Assembly (NCBI GenBank): GCA_036245525.1
Contig: BTPG01000003.1
Location: forward strand, 163,231,696 to 163,295,695
Source: Semisulcospira habei
Taxonomy: Eukaryota > Mollusca > Gastropoda > Semisulcospiridae
Direction of reading: 5' to 3'
Length of the DNA stretch: 64,000 bases
Each line of letters starts with the position of its first letter. The first letter of the stretch is position 1. Made by a program: the position numbers and the translations under genes. Under the pieces are notes generated by a model. The model saw only the letters and a list, made by a program, of their open reading frames with translations, was not told where the DNA came from and did not search any database. Below are positions 31,972-42,516 of this stretch, piece after piece.

Positions 31972-32516
31972 CTCAATACCATGCTGGGCTGCGAACCCTG
32001 GCTGTCCGGCAAGGGACATGAATTTAAAAAAAAAAGAAGTGGTGCCACCAAAAGGCATGGATAATCGGGGGGCGCATGAGGATCTATGTCTTTTGCACTT
32101 GGGTTGTGTTCATTGTTTTTATCCGGACGGAAGGAGTTCATACTTTATTTCGAGTACAACGGGTGCTTATGGACTGTAAATGATATGCTTCCGCCATGCA
32201 CTGCCCGCTCTATTTTCCACTTCCTCATACCGACCGCAGGCATACACACATAACCTCTCTCTCTAAACTACCCCACCTCACCCCTCCCCCCGCCCCCCCT
32301 CAACCCCAGCCCCACCCCATCTCCTTTCCAGCTTGGCCGACACCTCTCAGAGCGGCAAAACGTATACATTTGTACTTCGTGTTGACACAACTGACTTCCT
32401 TCCTGCAAGCGAAGACGAGCTGGGTTGAGACCATAACTTGGACATCAATCATGTGATTTACTGGACCGTTGACATGAGTTATTTTCTCTACCATCAATTC
32501 CGAGGTCTTGCCCTTA

Positions 32517-32584
32517 GCAAAAGGCATAGATTCTCATGAGCCCCCTGGCAGCCGCAGGGGTTCACGAGAATCTATACCTCTTGC
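32517..32584. repeat. Family B fold-back
   Basis: GCAAAAGGCATAGATTCTCA and CGAGAATCTATACCTCTTGC. Confidence 0.85.
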
Positions 32585-32726
32585 TGGCAGGGGCATAGGG
32601 TGAATTGACGTTGGTACAGTTCAGACGGCAGAAGTCATGTGAAGTCATCGCGTGTATGAAGGTCAATAATGTCGAACAAATTATGAGTACATGACTCCCC
32701 TCTACGTGCACACTGTTTCTCCCCCC

Positions 32727-32834
32727 TTAACCCTTTCACTGCCGAGGAGAACTGAACACCACGCAACTGCAAGAGCCATAGATCCTCATGAGCCCCCGCA
32801 ATTGCGGGGGCTCATGAGGATCTGTGTATCTTGC
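32727..32834. mobile_element. Family B element with left TTAA terminus
   Basis: TTAACCCTTTCACTGCCGAG begins the element. The core CCCCCGCAATTGCGGGGG is fully palindromic. Confidence 0.87.
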
Positions 32835-32929
32835 CGAAATCACTTTGTATCCTCACTCCAGCTGGTGGTCGTTGACTGCACTTTTACAAGGATTTCTAAG
32901 ACACAATCTGCGTCCAGTGGCACTGAAGC

Positions 32930-33020
32930 GTCAACTCCCTTACCCCCACCCCCCCTCCACCCAACGCCTCTCCCTCCCTCCCCCCCGCCCTTCCTCCCCT
33001 CCTCCCCTCCCTTTCCCCAT
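32930..33020. repeat. C-rich low-complexity tract
   Basis: CCCTCC-type runs with proline-rich artefact frames. Confidence 0.8.
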
Positions 33021-33497
33021 CACCAAACGGACGGCCATCAGTGGGCGTTTAAGGTTCTTTGACCCGAGCTGACCCCCGACTGGCTAAATTTACGATTTAT
33101 GATGGACGAGACTTTAGTTTAGGGACCAGGCGGCCGAGGTCAATTTTCTTTGGCTTCCTTCCCCTTGCGGACCGGCCTTGTCCGTCAGTAATTTACACGG
33201 CCGGTTAACCCTTGCACTGCCGGGCTCACCTGCGTGAGACATTGACCCTCACGAGCCTCATTAACCCCTACACCGCCGGGCCACAGCAACTATGCGTCAA
33301 CCATGTTAAAGATCGAGTTAAAGACCGTCATGTAACATACCCCCCTCCCCTCACCCTACCCCACCCCAACCCTCCACTTCCCCGCCATACCCCCTCATTG
33401 TATCAAATTTAAAATCTCGCTTCTAAGTGCAAACTGAGACGTTAGATACCGGACCAGTTCTGACTGGTTAGAATGAGGCATGATATTTTGTTCTCAT

Positions 33498-33555
33498 CCC
33501 AAAGCGCAAAAGTCCATCGAGCCGACGTCGGTTCGATGGCCTATTGCGCATTGGG
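33498..33555. repeat. Family C fold-back, short form
   Basis: CCCAAAGCGCAAAAGTCCAT and ATGGCCTATTGCGCATTGGG around GAGCCGACGTCGGTTC. Confidence 0.88.
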
Positions 33556-33652
33556 CATAAGCCACATTTTCTGCAGCGGTCCAGGAGAATTATTGCATAC
33601 CTCATAATATGATAATAACGATAACGTGATGCCATTTTATTGTCAAATTATG

Positions 33653-33734
33653 TTAACTCATTCACGGCTCGCCGCATCCGGATATGCGGCATAAAGCCGC
33701 ATATCCGGATGCGGCGAGCCGCGAATGAGTTTAA
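33653..33734. mobile_element. Family D element, near perfect
   Basis: TTAACTCATTCACGGCTCGC and GCGAGCCGCGAATGAGTTTAA. The stem GCATCCGGATATGCGGC is perfect on both sides. Confidence 0.93.
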
Positions 33735-33835
33735 AATTGAGGTTCTTGTAAACCCCTTCACTGCTACGGACGATACCGTTCGGCGGACAAGACGCATAGC
33801 CTCGCATCCTTTTATTGTCAACAGCAGTCAGGAGG

Positions 33836-34010
33836 TTAACTCATTCTGCTCCAGGACTGAAATCCGCAAATTTTGAAGTTGCCCCCTGAAGACTGTATTA
33901 CACTTCTGGAAACCGATCGAGCGTGATAGTTCAAGGGTTGTGGGCACAACCCTTGAACTATCACGCTCGATCCATGTCTTGCCTTGGCGTGTCGGGGTTG
34001 AATGAGTTAA
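33836..34010. mobile_element. Family A element lacking the GGCGCC core
   Basis: TTAACTCATTCTGCTCCAGG to GGGGTTGAATGAGTTAA. The stem GATCGAGCGTGATAGTTCAA closes directly on GGGTTGTG/GGCACAACCC, so the inner 40 bp of the palindrome is missing. Confidence 0.88.
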
Positions 34011-34500
34011 ATCATCAGTCCTTTGGAGCAGAATCCTCCTGGCAGCGTCCTGAAGACAAAAATGATAACAGTAGGGCCTTTCGGTTATTATAAACGTCGA
34101 GAGCTTTCGGAAATCGCTCACATCGTCATCCAATCGCTCGTACATGGCACCTCACTTTGAGGTGCTGGGGTAGGTGGAGGGCATAGAATCTCCGGACAGG
34201 TACTTTTAGTTCCATTTCATATTTTCGGCAGTTTCTGTCGTTTAGCAACGTCCCTTGCCCTTCATTTTGTGTCCTTTACCTTCAGCTGTCTCTCACAATC
34301 CGCTTGGTACACTCGTAGTGACTGCACCGAGTCCGTTGAGTAAAACGCTCCGGCGCCAAAGAAGAAAGCCAAAATGCATGTACTAAAAACCTGTGAGTAT
34401 TGAAGAGTCGCTTACAAATGAACATTGTACTCGCTGATTGTGTTTCTGGTCTCATCGTATAATATTGCTCCAACGAACCCAGTCCGTCCAAGGAACACGC

Positions 34501-34630
34501 AAAGAAAATCCCAAAGAAGAAAGAAACACGTTTAGAAAAGAAGAAACACATTTAGAAAAGACAATTACAACACAATTTATTATTATTTTGGTTTAAACCG
34601 TTTGTTTTTCAAAACGGACGAATACAAACA
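34501..34630 (+). mobile_element. Family H left half
   Basis: AAAGAAAATCCCAAAGAAG, then AGACAATTACAACACAATTT, matching the left arm of 58936-59235. No right arm follows. Confidence 0.75.
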
Positions 34631-34692
34631 AGTACATGCACGCAAAATGCTACTCATCGTTTCTCTTGCATTCCAAGGAACAAAGGGTTTCA

Positions 34693-34758
34693 GCAAGAGG
34701 TATAAATCCTCATTAGCCCCCGCAACTGCGGGGGCTCATGAGGATCTATACCTCTTGC
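34693..34758. repeat. Family B fold-back
   Basis: GCAAGAGGTATAAATCCTCA and TGAGGATCTATACCTCTTGC. Confidence 0.92.
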
Positions 34759-34913
34759 AGCTGGGTGGTGTTCAGTCGTTCCTCGTCAGTGCTGAGGATT
34801 ATTATGATCTATATGCTATGGTTCCTGCAACTTCTCATTTTCCGGCCTAGCTTCCGAGCGCAACGTCAGCGCGCGATGGTTTACGCGAGTCGGACCGATT
34901 TCCATATCAAACT

Positions 34914-34983
34914 GCAAGTAGCACAGATCCTCATGAGCTGCTGCAGCCGTAGCAGGGGCTCATGAGAAACTTTGCCTCTTGCA
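34914..34983. repeat. Family B fold-back, worn
   Basis: GCAAGTAGCACAGATCCTCA and TGAGAAACTTTGCCTCTTGC. Confidence 0.75.
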
Positions 34984-35290
34984 GATGGGATCGACTGGGG
35001 CGGACTCGTGGCACGGTCTCGCTGGTCAGCTTCAAGGTCAGGAGGGTCAAGGTCACGCCGGTTAGGGTTATATGGGTCAATGGAGGATAGGGGCCCGGCC
35101 AATCTGTCACAGGGTCTTTACAGGCGTCAGGAGACCAAAGGAAGCAATTAGTGTCAACTGTTTTTCCTGCTCGGTTCTAGATGCGTTGCTTGACATTATA
35201 TATGAACTCACAACGTTGTCTTTGTATTGGAGCACAACAGTGAAGCGAAGCTGAATAAAGCCTTCGGACACCACATTGCAAGCACGTTCA

Positions 35291-35517
35291 TTAACCCATA
35301 TCATACCGAGGCTAAGAGCTTCAAATTTATACACTGCCATATGCAAGCTACATTATAGTACTTACAGATAAAGATATATACCAATGGCTTTAGTTCAAGG
35401 GTACTGCCAGAATAGCGTCTTGGCGCCTAGAGGCACCAAACTATTCTGGCACTAGCTTTGAACTAATGTAGTCAAACTTATTTCACACACTGGTGTATTC
35501 CGAATGATAAGGGTTAA
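35291..35517. mobile_element. Family A element, full length
   Basis: TTAACCCATATCATACCGAG to GAATGATAAGGGTTAA, same subtype as 825-1048. The core has a 3-base insertion (AGCGTCTTGGCGCC). Confidence 0.87.
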
Positions 35518-35662
35518 AGGACATTATTACGACACGGAAGTAAAGGTTTGCAACCAGTTCGGTGCCAGTGGACGCACAGACTGTTTTCGCGATCTTCTTT
35601 AATTCAACACCCCCCCCCCCCCCCCACCAGCTGTCCAGGGACACGGATTCAAAGTAGTTTCA

Positions 35663-35728
35663 GCAAGAGGCATGGATCCTCATGAGCCCCCGCAACTGCG
35701 GGGGCTCATGAGGATCTATACATCTTGC
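35663..35728. repeat. Family B fold-back
   Basis: GCAAGAGGCATGGATCCTCA and TGAGGATCTATACATCTTGC. The outer terminus GGCACTGAAAAGGTTTTAA follows at 35753. Confidence 0.9.
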
Positions 35729-35830
35729 AGTTGGTTCGTGTTCAAATTTTCTCGGCACTGAAAAGGTTTTAAAATCAAAATTTATTTTATTAAGTCAGTA
35801 TTCATTTGGCAGCGTCTATTTCGTGTAATT

Positions 35831-35894
<64 letters not shown>

Positions 35895-35897
35895 CGT
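35831..35897. repeat. (TG)n microsatellite
   Basis: Long TG run changing to GCGCGCGC. Confidence 0.95.
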
Positions 35898-35989
35898 AGT
35901 GTGAGTTTGATATGCACTGTTTCCTTATCAAGTAACGTTATTGTAACTTTCTTATTTTTCAGTTATCCAATACTGTTCCAACCTTGATT

Positions 35990-36073
35990 ATTGGTGTTGT
36001 AAAACGCTTAAAGCACCATTGATCTGGAGGATAAACGCTACATAAATGTACATTGTCATTATTATCATTATTC
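35990..36073 (+). mobile_element. LINE or SINE 3' tail
   Basis: GTAAAACGCTTAAAGCACC, ACGCTACATAAATGTAC, then ATT/ATC repeats resemble the LINE-B 3' end. Confidence 0.55.
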
Positions 36074-36539
36074 TTAACTTTAGAAACTCATGACATTGTG
36101 TTGTATACAAAGATGGATAATATTAGTTGAACAATCGAAAGAAAAGTCGAAACAAGTTTTGAATCGGAAAAAAGAAACGTTTTACGTGATGATAAGCAGT
36201 GGGTTAGAAGGCAAATCGAAACAAAGTTAAAAAATCTTTTAACTAATCAAAAGCGATCCGTTTTGGGTCGTGACTTCAATACTCATTTGTAAGACTCTCC
36301 AGTGCTCAGAGATTTTAGTACTGGCATTTACGCTTTGGCAGATGGAAGTTTGTACTCAACGAAATTGGTGCAGTCACGAGGATCCCAAGAGGACCGTGAG
36401 AAACAGCGGAAGATAAGGACCCCAAATTGTCATTGGCTGTTTCGAGGTGTTTTGGGATCTCACAAACCAATTAGCGAAGATAATTGTAGACTGACAGCCA
36501 AGGCATTTTAAACGAGGACCACAGGTGTAGATTCAGCCT
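36074..36539. other. No feature seen
   Basis: AT-rich unique-looking sequence. Confidence 0.45.
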
Positions 36540-36610
36540 TCAAAGAGGCAGAGATCCTCATGAGCTCCAGCGTACTGCGCGGGGGCTCATGAAGATCTGT
36601 GCCTCATGCA
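36540..36610. repeat. Family B fold-back, worn
   Basis: CAAAGAGGCAGAGATCCTCA and TGAAGATCTGTGCCTCATGC. Confidence 0.78.
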
Positions 36611-36646
36611 GACGACTTAAGGTTGTAAACAGTTTTCTTGTAGTCG

Positions 36647-36715
36647 TGCAATAGGTATAAATCACCATGAACCCCCGCTATTTGCGGTGACTCATGATGA
36701 CCTATGCCTCTTGCA
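36647..36715. repeat. Family B fold-back, worn
   Basis: GCAATAGGTATAAATCACCA and TGATGACCTATGCCTCTTGC. Confidence 0.75.
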
Positions 36716-36997
36716 GATGAATTTAGATCGCAAAATGAGGTGTCAACGACGGTCGTGTTAGTCGTGTTGTCGAAATGGTCTTCAGTGCTTTTCGATATAT
36801 CATACTTTAACATCTGCTGTTGAGTCACTGTCAGAGGAAATGGATGCTCTGGGATTTGACAGTAGTTTTACTGCACTCGGAAACGTGGGGGAGGCTCACA
36901 TGTACTAATCATAGATGACTATTTATTACATCGACGTCGGATATATTTAGATTTTTTTTGGGTGGGTCAACATTTCTGCCAAGAGTTTTGCGCCCTA

Positions 36998-37034
36998 GAC
37001 TGGCTCCGAGCGTCATTGACGCTCGGAGCCAGTC
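36998..37034. repeat. Perfect 37 bp palindrome
   Basis: GACTGGCTCCGAGCGTCA and TGACGCTCGGAGCCAGTC separated by one base. Confidence 0.95.
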
Positions 37035-37341
37035 AAGGTCACTAAACCCTGGACAGACGAAAATCTTCTTATTCCCCCTAAGGGTAGCGGGTCAGAGGCA
37101 CAAAACTGCAGAAAAGTTTTCGACTCCTTATCCCTTGTGGTGTCAGGGGCATGAAACTCTTGGCAGAAAAGTCTGCGATTCCCTTCCCTTTGGCGACCCT
37201 TGCCAAACCACCTCTTTACCTTTGTAATATACATGGATCCTTTAAGATAATAAATCGAATTCCCTGATAAATGCATCAAACATATGCGTATGCTGCCACT
37301 GCTTTTTTCGACTGAATGGAAAATAGGATGATTAACGTTCT

Positions 37342-37713
37342 TTAACCCATTACATCCTAATGCTGATTTTGTAAAATTTGCTTATTGTCTTATGAAGGCT
37401 ACATTAATGCTTTGGAGACAGATCAGCTCTAAGTTCTAGGGTGGTGCCAAGCTATTCTGGCACCATCCTTGAACTTTTTTTTTCTTTCGGTTTAAATAGT
37501 TTATTGCTTTGCAAAATGCGTGAAAGGATATATGCAATTTCCATCAGATCAAAACAAGCCACAGGCTTTTATCGAATGATCTGGACACTGAATCAATTGC
37601 AAATGCATTTGCATGGCGGTGGTTAGCAGATTTTAAATACAATACATCCTTGAACTATCAGTCAAATTTATTTTAGGAAATTGGTGTATCAGGATTAAAA
37701 AAAAAAGGGTTAA
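37342..37713. mobile_element. Family A element, rearranged
   Basis: TTAACCCATTACATCCTAA at the left and AAAAAAGGGTTAA at the right. TCCTTGAAC occurs twice (37467 and 37649) with about 170 bp of unrelated sequence between, so it is either interrupted or two overlapping copies. Confidence 0.6.
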
Positions 37714-37721
37714 ATATGTGT

Positions 37722-37760
37722 ACCTCGCATCCGTATTCGGCGCGTATCGAATGAGTTAAA
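37722..37760. repeat. Family D right half
   Basis: CGCATCCGTATTCGGCGCG then ATCGAATGAGTTAAAA. The downstream flank resembles that of the D element at 38570. Confidence 0.6.
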
Positions 37761-37762
37761 AC

Positions 37763-37774
37763 TGATCAAAATGT
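37763..37774. repeat. Target-site duplication of SINE, left copy
   Basis: TGATCAAAATGT, repeated exactly at 38088-38099. Confidence 0.88.
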
Positions 37775-38087
37775 TGGTTAGTTCGGGTTTAACGTCCACA
37801 GCACCGAGGTGATCATGGACGGCCCTGACAGGCGGGTTATGGGGGACAGGGAAATCTATTGCCTATGGAGTACGACCTGAACACTGATCAACTCAGGCGC
37901 ACTCCAACTGTGCCACTTTGATTTACCAGGACCTTTCAACGGACATGCTATTGAACAAATCCGTTTCCCCCCCACTGGATTGTGAGTCCAGCTACCGGGG
38001 CCGGGACGGGATTCGAACCCACGACCCGGCGATTCCCTTCGCTCTCCTGCTCCGACGTTTAACCGCCTGAGCTATTTCGGACTCGCT
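37775..38087 (-). mobile_element. tRNA-derived SINE, full length
   Basis: Read on the minus strand it starts GCGAGTCCGAAATAGCTCAG (A box TAGCTCAGGCGGTTAAACG), has B box GGGTTCGAATCCC, then a non-tRNA body including AAGGTCCTGGTAAATCAAAG and GTTCAGGTCGTACTCCATAG, and ends GTGGACGTTAAACCCGAACT-AACCA. Exact 12 bp target duplications flank it. SINEs of this kind are transcribed by RNA polymerase III and moved by a partner LINE. Two further copies of the body are at 41442 and 45958. Confidence 0.92.
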
Positions 38088-38099
38088 TGATCAAAATGT
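38088..38099. repeat. Target-site duplication of SINE, right copy
   Basis: TGATCAAAATGT, identical to 37763-37774. Confidence 0.88.
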
Positions 38100-38147
38100 G
38101 CGGCACTAAATGAGCGAGGATGAAAGGACTCCGCAAAGTACACACAC

Positions 38148-38290
<143 letters not shown>

Positions 38291-38317
38291 CAGCTTAGTA
38301 TTAATGAGGTTCCGTTT

Positions 38318-38554
38318 ACGCCGAGCGACTCTCGACAACGAACGAGAGCGAAGTCACGGCGGATAACCAGTGTGTACCAGAGGCATAGACAACACGCCAA
38401 ACATCTCCAAGAAGCATAGATCCTCATGACCCCGGAGAGCTCATGAGGATCTATGCCTCTGGCATTTTTGGAGTGTTGTCTATGCTTATTGTGCCGGGAA
38501 GCATGTTATCCACCGTGACTTCGCTCTCGTTCGTTGTTGGGAGTCGTTCGGCGT
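38318..38554. repeat. Nested palindrome, about 237 bp
   Basis: The outer arm CAACGAACGAGAGCGAAGTC pairs with GACTTCGCTCTCGTTCGTTG. An inner arm, CATAGACAACAC, pairs with GTGTTGTCTATG. A family B hairpin sits at the very centre. Confidence 0.9.
38409..38463. repeat. Family B hairpin at centre of nested palindrome
   Basis: AAGAAGCATAGATCCTCATG and CATGAGGATCTATGCCTC around a shortened core. Confidence 0.82.
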
Positions 38555-38569
38555 ATATGTAACCTCTTA

Positions 38570-38654
38570 TTAACTAACACAGTTGTGAGGTGCGGCATCC
38601 GCATACGCGGCATAAAGCCGCGCACCCTGATGCGGCAAGTCTCAAATGAGTTAA
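38570..38654. mobile_element. Family D element
   Basis: TTAACTAACACAG at the left and CTCAAATGAGTTAA at the right, with GCATACGCGGCATAAAGCCG inside. The left arm is worn. Confidence 0.75.
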
Positions 38655-38711
38655 AACTTATCAAGTGTCTGGCATGAAATGAGCCAGCATGAAATTTTTC
38701 TGCAAGGTACG

Positions 38712-38773
38712 TAGCCAATGCGCGAAAGGCCCTCGGGCCGACATACACCCGATGGCCTTTTGCGCATTGGGCT
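38712..38773. repeat. Family C fold-back, short
   Basis: TAGCCAATGCGCGAAAGGCC and GGCCTTTTGCGCATTGGGCTA. Confidence 0.88.
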
Positions 38774-38824
38774 ATCGCGATCTGTACAAACAACGGGATA
38801 CCTTCAAAACAAATATTGTCTAAC

Positions 38825-38825
<1 letters not shown>

Positions 38826-38889
<64 letters not shown>

Positions 38890-38942
38890 CTATAGCGCAA
38901 TATCTCCAAAGAAAGTCAGAGCGCTTTATATCTAGATATCTA
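38826..38942 (-). mobile_element. (AAT)n plus LINE/SINE 3' tail
   Basis: About 20 AAT units, then the reverse complement of a GAGCGCTTTATATCTAGA / GCGCTATAGAT-type tail. Confidence 0.55.
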
Positions 38943-39547
38943 CTAATCGCAATATACCCAACAAAGTACTTACAACGTACAAAAGCACAATCTTCATATC
39001 ATACAAGACAATACTAATACAATACATTGACAATACATACAATACAATACAATACAATACAACTTTAATGTCTGTTCGAGTCAAGGCACGACAGAAATTT
39101 GTAAATTGCACACTGACACAATACTAAAATAATAAACAACATGTAAAGAGCCTGATTAGATATATACATGTTGATGTGAAAACGTAGGGTTGATCAATAC
39201 GGCCTTTCAAAGGCCAGATTGAAAAAAAAAAAGTTTTATGTTTAACAGGTGGTGTTGTTTGTACGCTCGCCATTATGCACAGCGCTTGGTGCGGACAGTA
39301 ATCACGAGCGGGTCATCGTTCTCCGAAGGTCAGTCGCGGAAAAACATGGCTTGATCGATCTCTCTCCACCCTCCTTCTTACGCCCCCACCCCTCTCCCTA
39401 CTTCCGCTCTCAGTCACAAATCAAATTCCCCCACCCCTCTCCTGTTCCTTACCCAGCCCTCATTTCACCCCATGAGGACATCACCTCTCTCTCTCTCTCT
39501 CTCTCTCGGTCCGACATCGGGCGCTGCTTAGCCCTTTTGTAGGTCAC
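38943..39547. other. Low-complexity and bland sequence
   Basis: An (AATAC)n stretch at about 39007-39060 and a (CT)n run near 39485. No gene seen. Confidence 0.6.
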
Positions 39548-40016
39548 GGACCGCAGTGCTGTTTCCGTACTGTCCAGTCTCTTAGCCTTAGTCAGTCCCA
39601 GTCATCCCCTAATTTTTCAATTCCCTAAAAAACACTACCGCTCACCAGCTGCACATTTTGCCAAGCACAAAATACCAAAACAAACAAACAAAAAAAACAA
39701 ACAAAAACAAAAACAAAAAAACAGCACATCACCCGTCTCATTTCTTGGCTATGAGACTGGTTCCTTACCAACCCCACACCCAAGCATAGCTGAAATCAGC
39801 GTGCCCCTCAAATCACTACGTCAATGGCAACACAACATAGGCCCACAATTGTCCACTTGATAAGCTCAGGATAGTATGAATCAAAGCATCAAACATGTCT
39901 CCTCTCAGCTAACCAGAAATTTCCAGCAAATTCCAACATTCAGCCCTACTACACATTTTCAAACAAGACAAAACTTATTTTTAAAAACACCGGTCCTTGC
40001 ACTGCCTCAACTGGGC
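39548..40016 (-). mobile_element. Unclassified dispersed repeat R2, minus copy
   Basis: Reverse complement of 30614-31055, sharing for example CAATTGTCCACTTGATAAGC and CAGTCCCAGTCATCCCCTAA. Confidence 0.75.
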
Positions 40017-40061
40017 CAAATTTGACTGTATAATGTGACCTGTAAGGTGTACGTAGGTTCA

Positions 40062-40180
40062 ACATTAAATGGCCGATATTGGCCCATGTTGGCCGACTTC
40101 GGCCGCAGTCGGCCCGCGCACATCTGTGCGCGGTCCGACTACGGCCGACGTTGGCCTGTTGGCCTTTTGCGCAATGGGCC
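40062..40180. repeat. Family C fold-back
   Basis: CCCGCGCACATCTGTGCGCG centre. Arms carry GGCCGACTTCGGCCG and CGGCCGACGTTGGCC. The right end GGCCTTTTGCGCAATGGG is intact. Confidence 0.85.
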
Positions 40181-40375
40181 TCTCTCAGTCTCTCTTTCTC
40201 TCTCAGACTTATGCAAATTAGTCTCGATGGCGGTCCCTTGTCATATCTTGATTGAAATTTGCACGTCTCTGGTGGCGGGTAGGGTTGTAGCGGGACTGCC
40301 GGGGTGTTTGGTCCCCTAGGTTCTAACCCCGATGGGCCGGCTTCGTCTGACTGAGGACTGAGCAGAGATGTACAG

Positions 40376-40612
40376 CAAGAGGCATAGATTCTCACGAGCA
40401 ACTCCAGTAGCCCTTGCGCACTAAACATTCAGTGCAGACAACACAACTTTAGAGTCTGGACCCTCAATTGCCATCATGGGTTAAAATCCCAAGTATTTTC
40501 TCCGTCTGGATAACAGTGTTGCAAGACGTATAAGTCAAGAAAGACTGATCCTTGCCATCAGAGGTATAGAATCTCATGACAATATCATGTTTCATGAGCA
40601 TCTATGCCTTTT
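40376..40612. repeat. Two degenerate family B remnants
   Basis: GCAAGAGGCATAGATTCTCA at 40376 is a left half. AGAGGTATAGAATCTCATGA at 40560 with CATGAGCATCTATGCCTTTT is a second copy with a lost GC core. Confidence 0.6.
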
Positions 40613-40824
40613 GTGGATTTGATGTTATTAGTTCTTGACCAATATGTTTGTATATTGGCCAATACCACTTGAAATCTGTGTTGGACTATCTACACTATGT
40701 AGAATCATGTAAGCAATCCACTTTTAGACATGGGTGCGTGAAAATCTATGCCTCTACAGTGCTGGTTCGACGGCATTCGTTCGGGGTCACAGATGTAAAT
40801 AAACAAAATACTATTCCAGGACAA

Positions 40825-40890
40825 GCAAGAGGCACAGATTCTCATGAGCCCCTGCAATTGCAGGGGCTCTTGAGAATCTGTGCCTCTTGC
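40825..40890. repeat. Family B fold-back, near perfect
   Basis: GCAAGAGGCACAGATTCTCA and TGAGAATCTGTGCCTCTTGC. Both arms carry the CAC/GTG variant, and the centre CCCCTGCAATTGCAGGGG is fully palindromic. Confidence 0.93.
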
Positions 40891-41076
40891 ATACGGAAAT
40901 GGTCTCAGTGTTTGTTGCCGTGTCGTGTTGGCGGCCATTTTTCTCGCGTCCGCTGGTCAGTGCTGGTCCACGTGCTGTCAGAGCCAGTCCCCGCAAAGTT
41001 AATTAGTGATCAAGCTAGCCGTGGGAGCCAGTCCGGCGCGAGGGAGAGGCGGGTGGGGGTGGGGGTGGGGATGCGG

Positions 41077-41081
<5 letters not shown>

Positions 41082-41117
<36 letters not shown>
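41082..41117. repeat. (AG)n microsatellite
   Basis: Eighteen AG units after a G-rich run. Confidence 0.95.
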
Positions 41118-41118
<1 letters not shown>

Positions 41119-41157
41119 CACCACATTTTTTCTCGAACTGAACATAATACAAGGTAT

Positions 41158-41238
41158 TATTGCTGTCGGTATAGCTTTTTGTCGCCATGATTCCTGCAGA
41201 AGTCGCGACAAAAAGCGCTACTGACAGCCAAAGGGTTA
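41158..41238. mobile_element. Family E element
   Basis: TTGCTGTCGGTATAGCTTTT and AAAAGCGCTACTGACAGCCA then AAGGGTTAG. Confidence 0.83.
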
Positions 41239-41441
41239 GATACATGTTTTATTCAACCGCATTGCTATTTTCACAACCAACTGCTCGAGAAACAAGCCAT
41301 GCAATAACTGGATTAGTTAAACAAAATGCAACCAATCCAATAAACAACCAACCAACAGCGAACCAAACACGTGTAGAATAGAAGTATATAGACGCAGGCG
41401 GTGGCTCACACTGGTCAGTCCAGGCAAAACGACGGGCTTGT

Positions 41442-41627
41442 TCCGATAGCATGTACGTTCAAAGTCCTGGTAAACCAAAGTGGCACAGTTGAAGTTCGGT
41501 CGAATCGATCATTGTTCAGGTCGTGCTCCATAGGCAGTAACTTTCACTGTCCCCATAACCCGCCCGTTCAGTAGAGCCGTCTATTATCACTTCCGTGCCG
41601 TGGACGTTAAAGCCCGAAGTAACTGAC
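41442..41627 (+). mobile_element. SINE copy, 5'-truncated
   Basis: Matches the body of the 37775 SINE: AGTCCTGGTAAACCAAAGTG, TTCAGGTCGTGCTCCATAGG, CGTGGACGTTAAAGCCCGAA. It lacks the tRNA head and abuts a family F hairpin. Confidence 0.82.
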
Positions 41628-41680
41628 CACACTGGTTATCTCACTCGATCCACTCCGGATCGAGGAAGGTAATCAGTGTG
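41628..41680. repeat. Family F fold-back
   Basis: CACACTGGTTATCTCACTCG and CGAGGAAGGTAATCAGTGTG around ATCCACTCCGGAT. Confidence 0.85.
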
Positions 41681-41738
41681 ACAAAAGCTTTGACTGAACC
41701 CATGCCAGGTAGGTTGACTGCCAAGCGCGACAGTGCTA

Positions 41739-41836
41739 AGAAATTCCCAAACAAAGAAAGAAACACGCTTAGAAAAAAACAAGAATAATTCATTTTTGAA
41801 GGGTACTTGTCTTTTTTAAGTGTTTTTGTGTTTGTT
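41739..41836. mobile_element. Family H element, worn
   Basis: AAGAAATTCCCAAACAAAG and GAAAGAAACACGCTTAG, with a degraded complementary right arm (CTTTTTTAAGTGTTTTTGTG). Confidence 0.65.
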
Positions 41837-42016
41837 GTTGTTGCTGTGAATATATAAGCTTTGACTGATTCGAATCGCCGTCACGAGGACCCATGGCGAT
41901 GCAATCTGCGCATGAATTCATGATTATACATCCCAATTTATGTGTGCGCTGTATTCCGAACGCTATCAAACATTTGCTTGTGTTTCTATTAGCTTATTGG
42001 GAGGTTGTACCGATCG

Positions 42017-42095
42017 ACCATTTGGCTGTCGGTAGCGCTTTTAGTCGCGATGATTCCATCAGGACAAAAAGCGCTACCTACAGCCAAAGTGTTAT
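42017..42095. mobile_element. Family E element
   Basis: CATTTGGCTGTCGGTAGCGC and GCGCTACCTACAGCCAAAGTG. Confidence 0.83.
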
Positions 42096-42104
42096 TGTGC
42101 CGGT

Positions 42105-42155
42105 CTCTGATTTTGGACCTTACTGCCTACAGCCGTTAAGTCCAAAATCACAGAG
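42105..42155. repeat. Short palindrome
   Basis: CTCTGATTTTGGACCTTA and TTAAGTCCAAAATCACAGAG. A related left arm occurs at about 27822. Confidence 0.8.
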
Positions 42156-42516
42156 ATGCACTTATGTTTGTCATAATATTTTTGTTTTTGTTACTGGGGA
42201 CGGAATGTTCTATCCACGTCAACCATAATCATAAAAGTAATACAGTAAATTTCGGATATAACGTACCGCCCGGGGACCAAGTGTTTCGTTTATGTATCCG
42301 ACGTTTGTTATAAGCGAAGTAATTTGTAGAGTACAAGTGCTGTCAGGACCTCTGAAAAAGTGTCGTTATATCCAACCTAGTTATCAGCAAAGTCAATACA
42401 CAATATAGCCAATTATTCACTTTTTTTTAGAACCGCTAATTTAAACCATTTATTTAACCCCTTTACTGCCGTGAAAAACTGAACAACACCCAAATCCTCA
42501 TGAGGCCCCGCATTTG

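Noticed and set aside
29757..35728. Regularly recurring 66 bp palindromes resembling a CRISPR array
   Set aside because: Spacing is irregular, copies diverge, the context is eukaryotic and the repeats have transposon-type ends.
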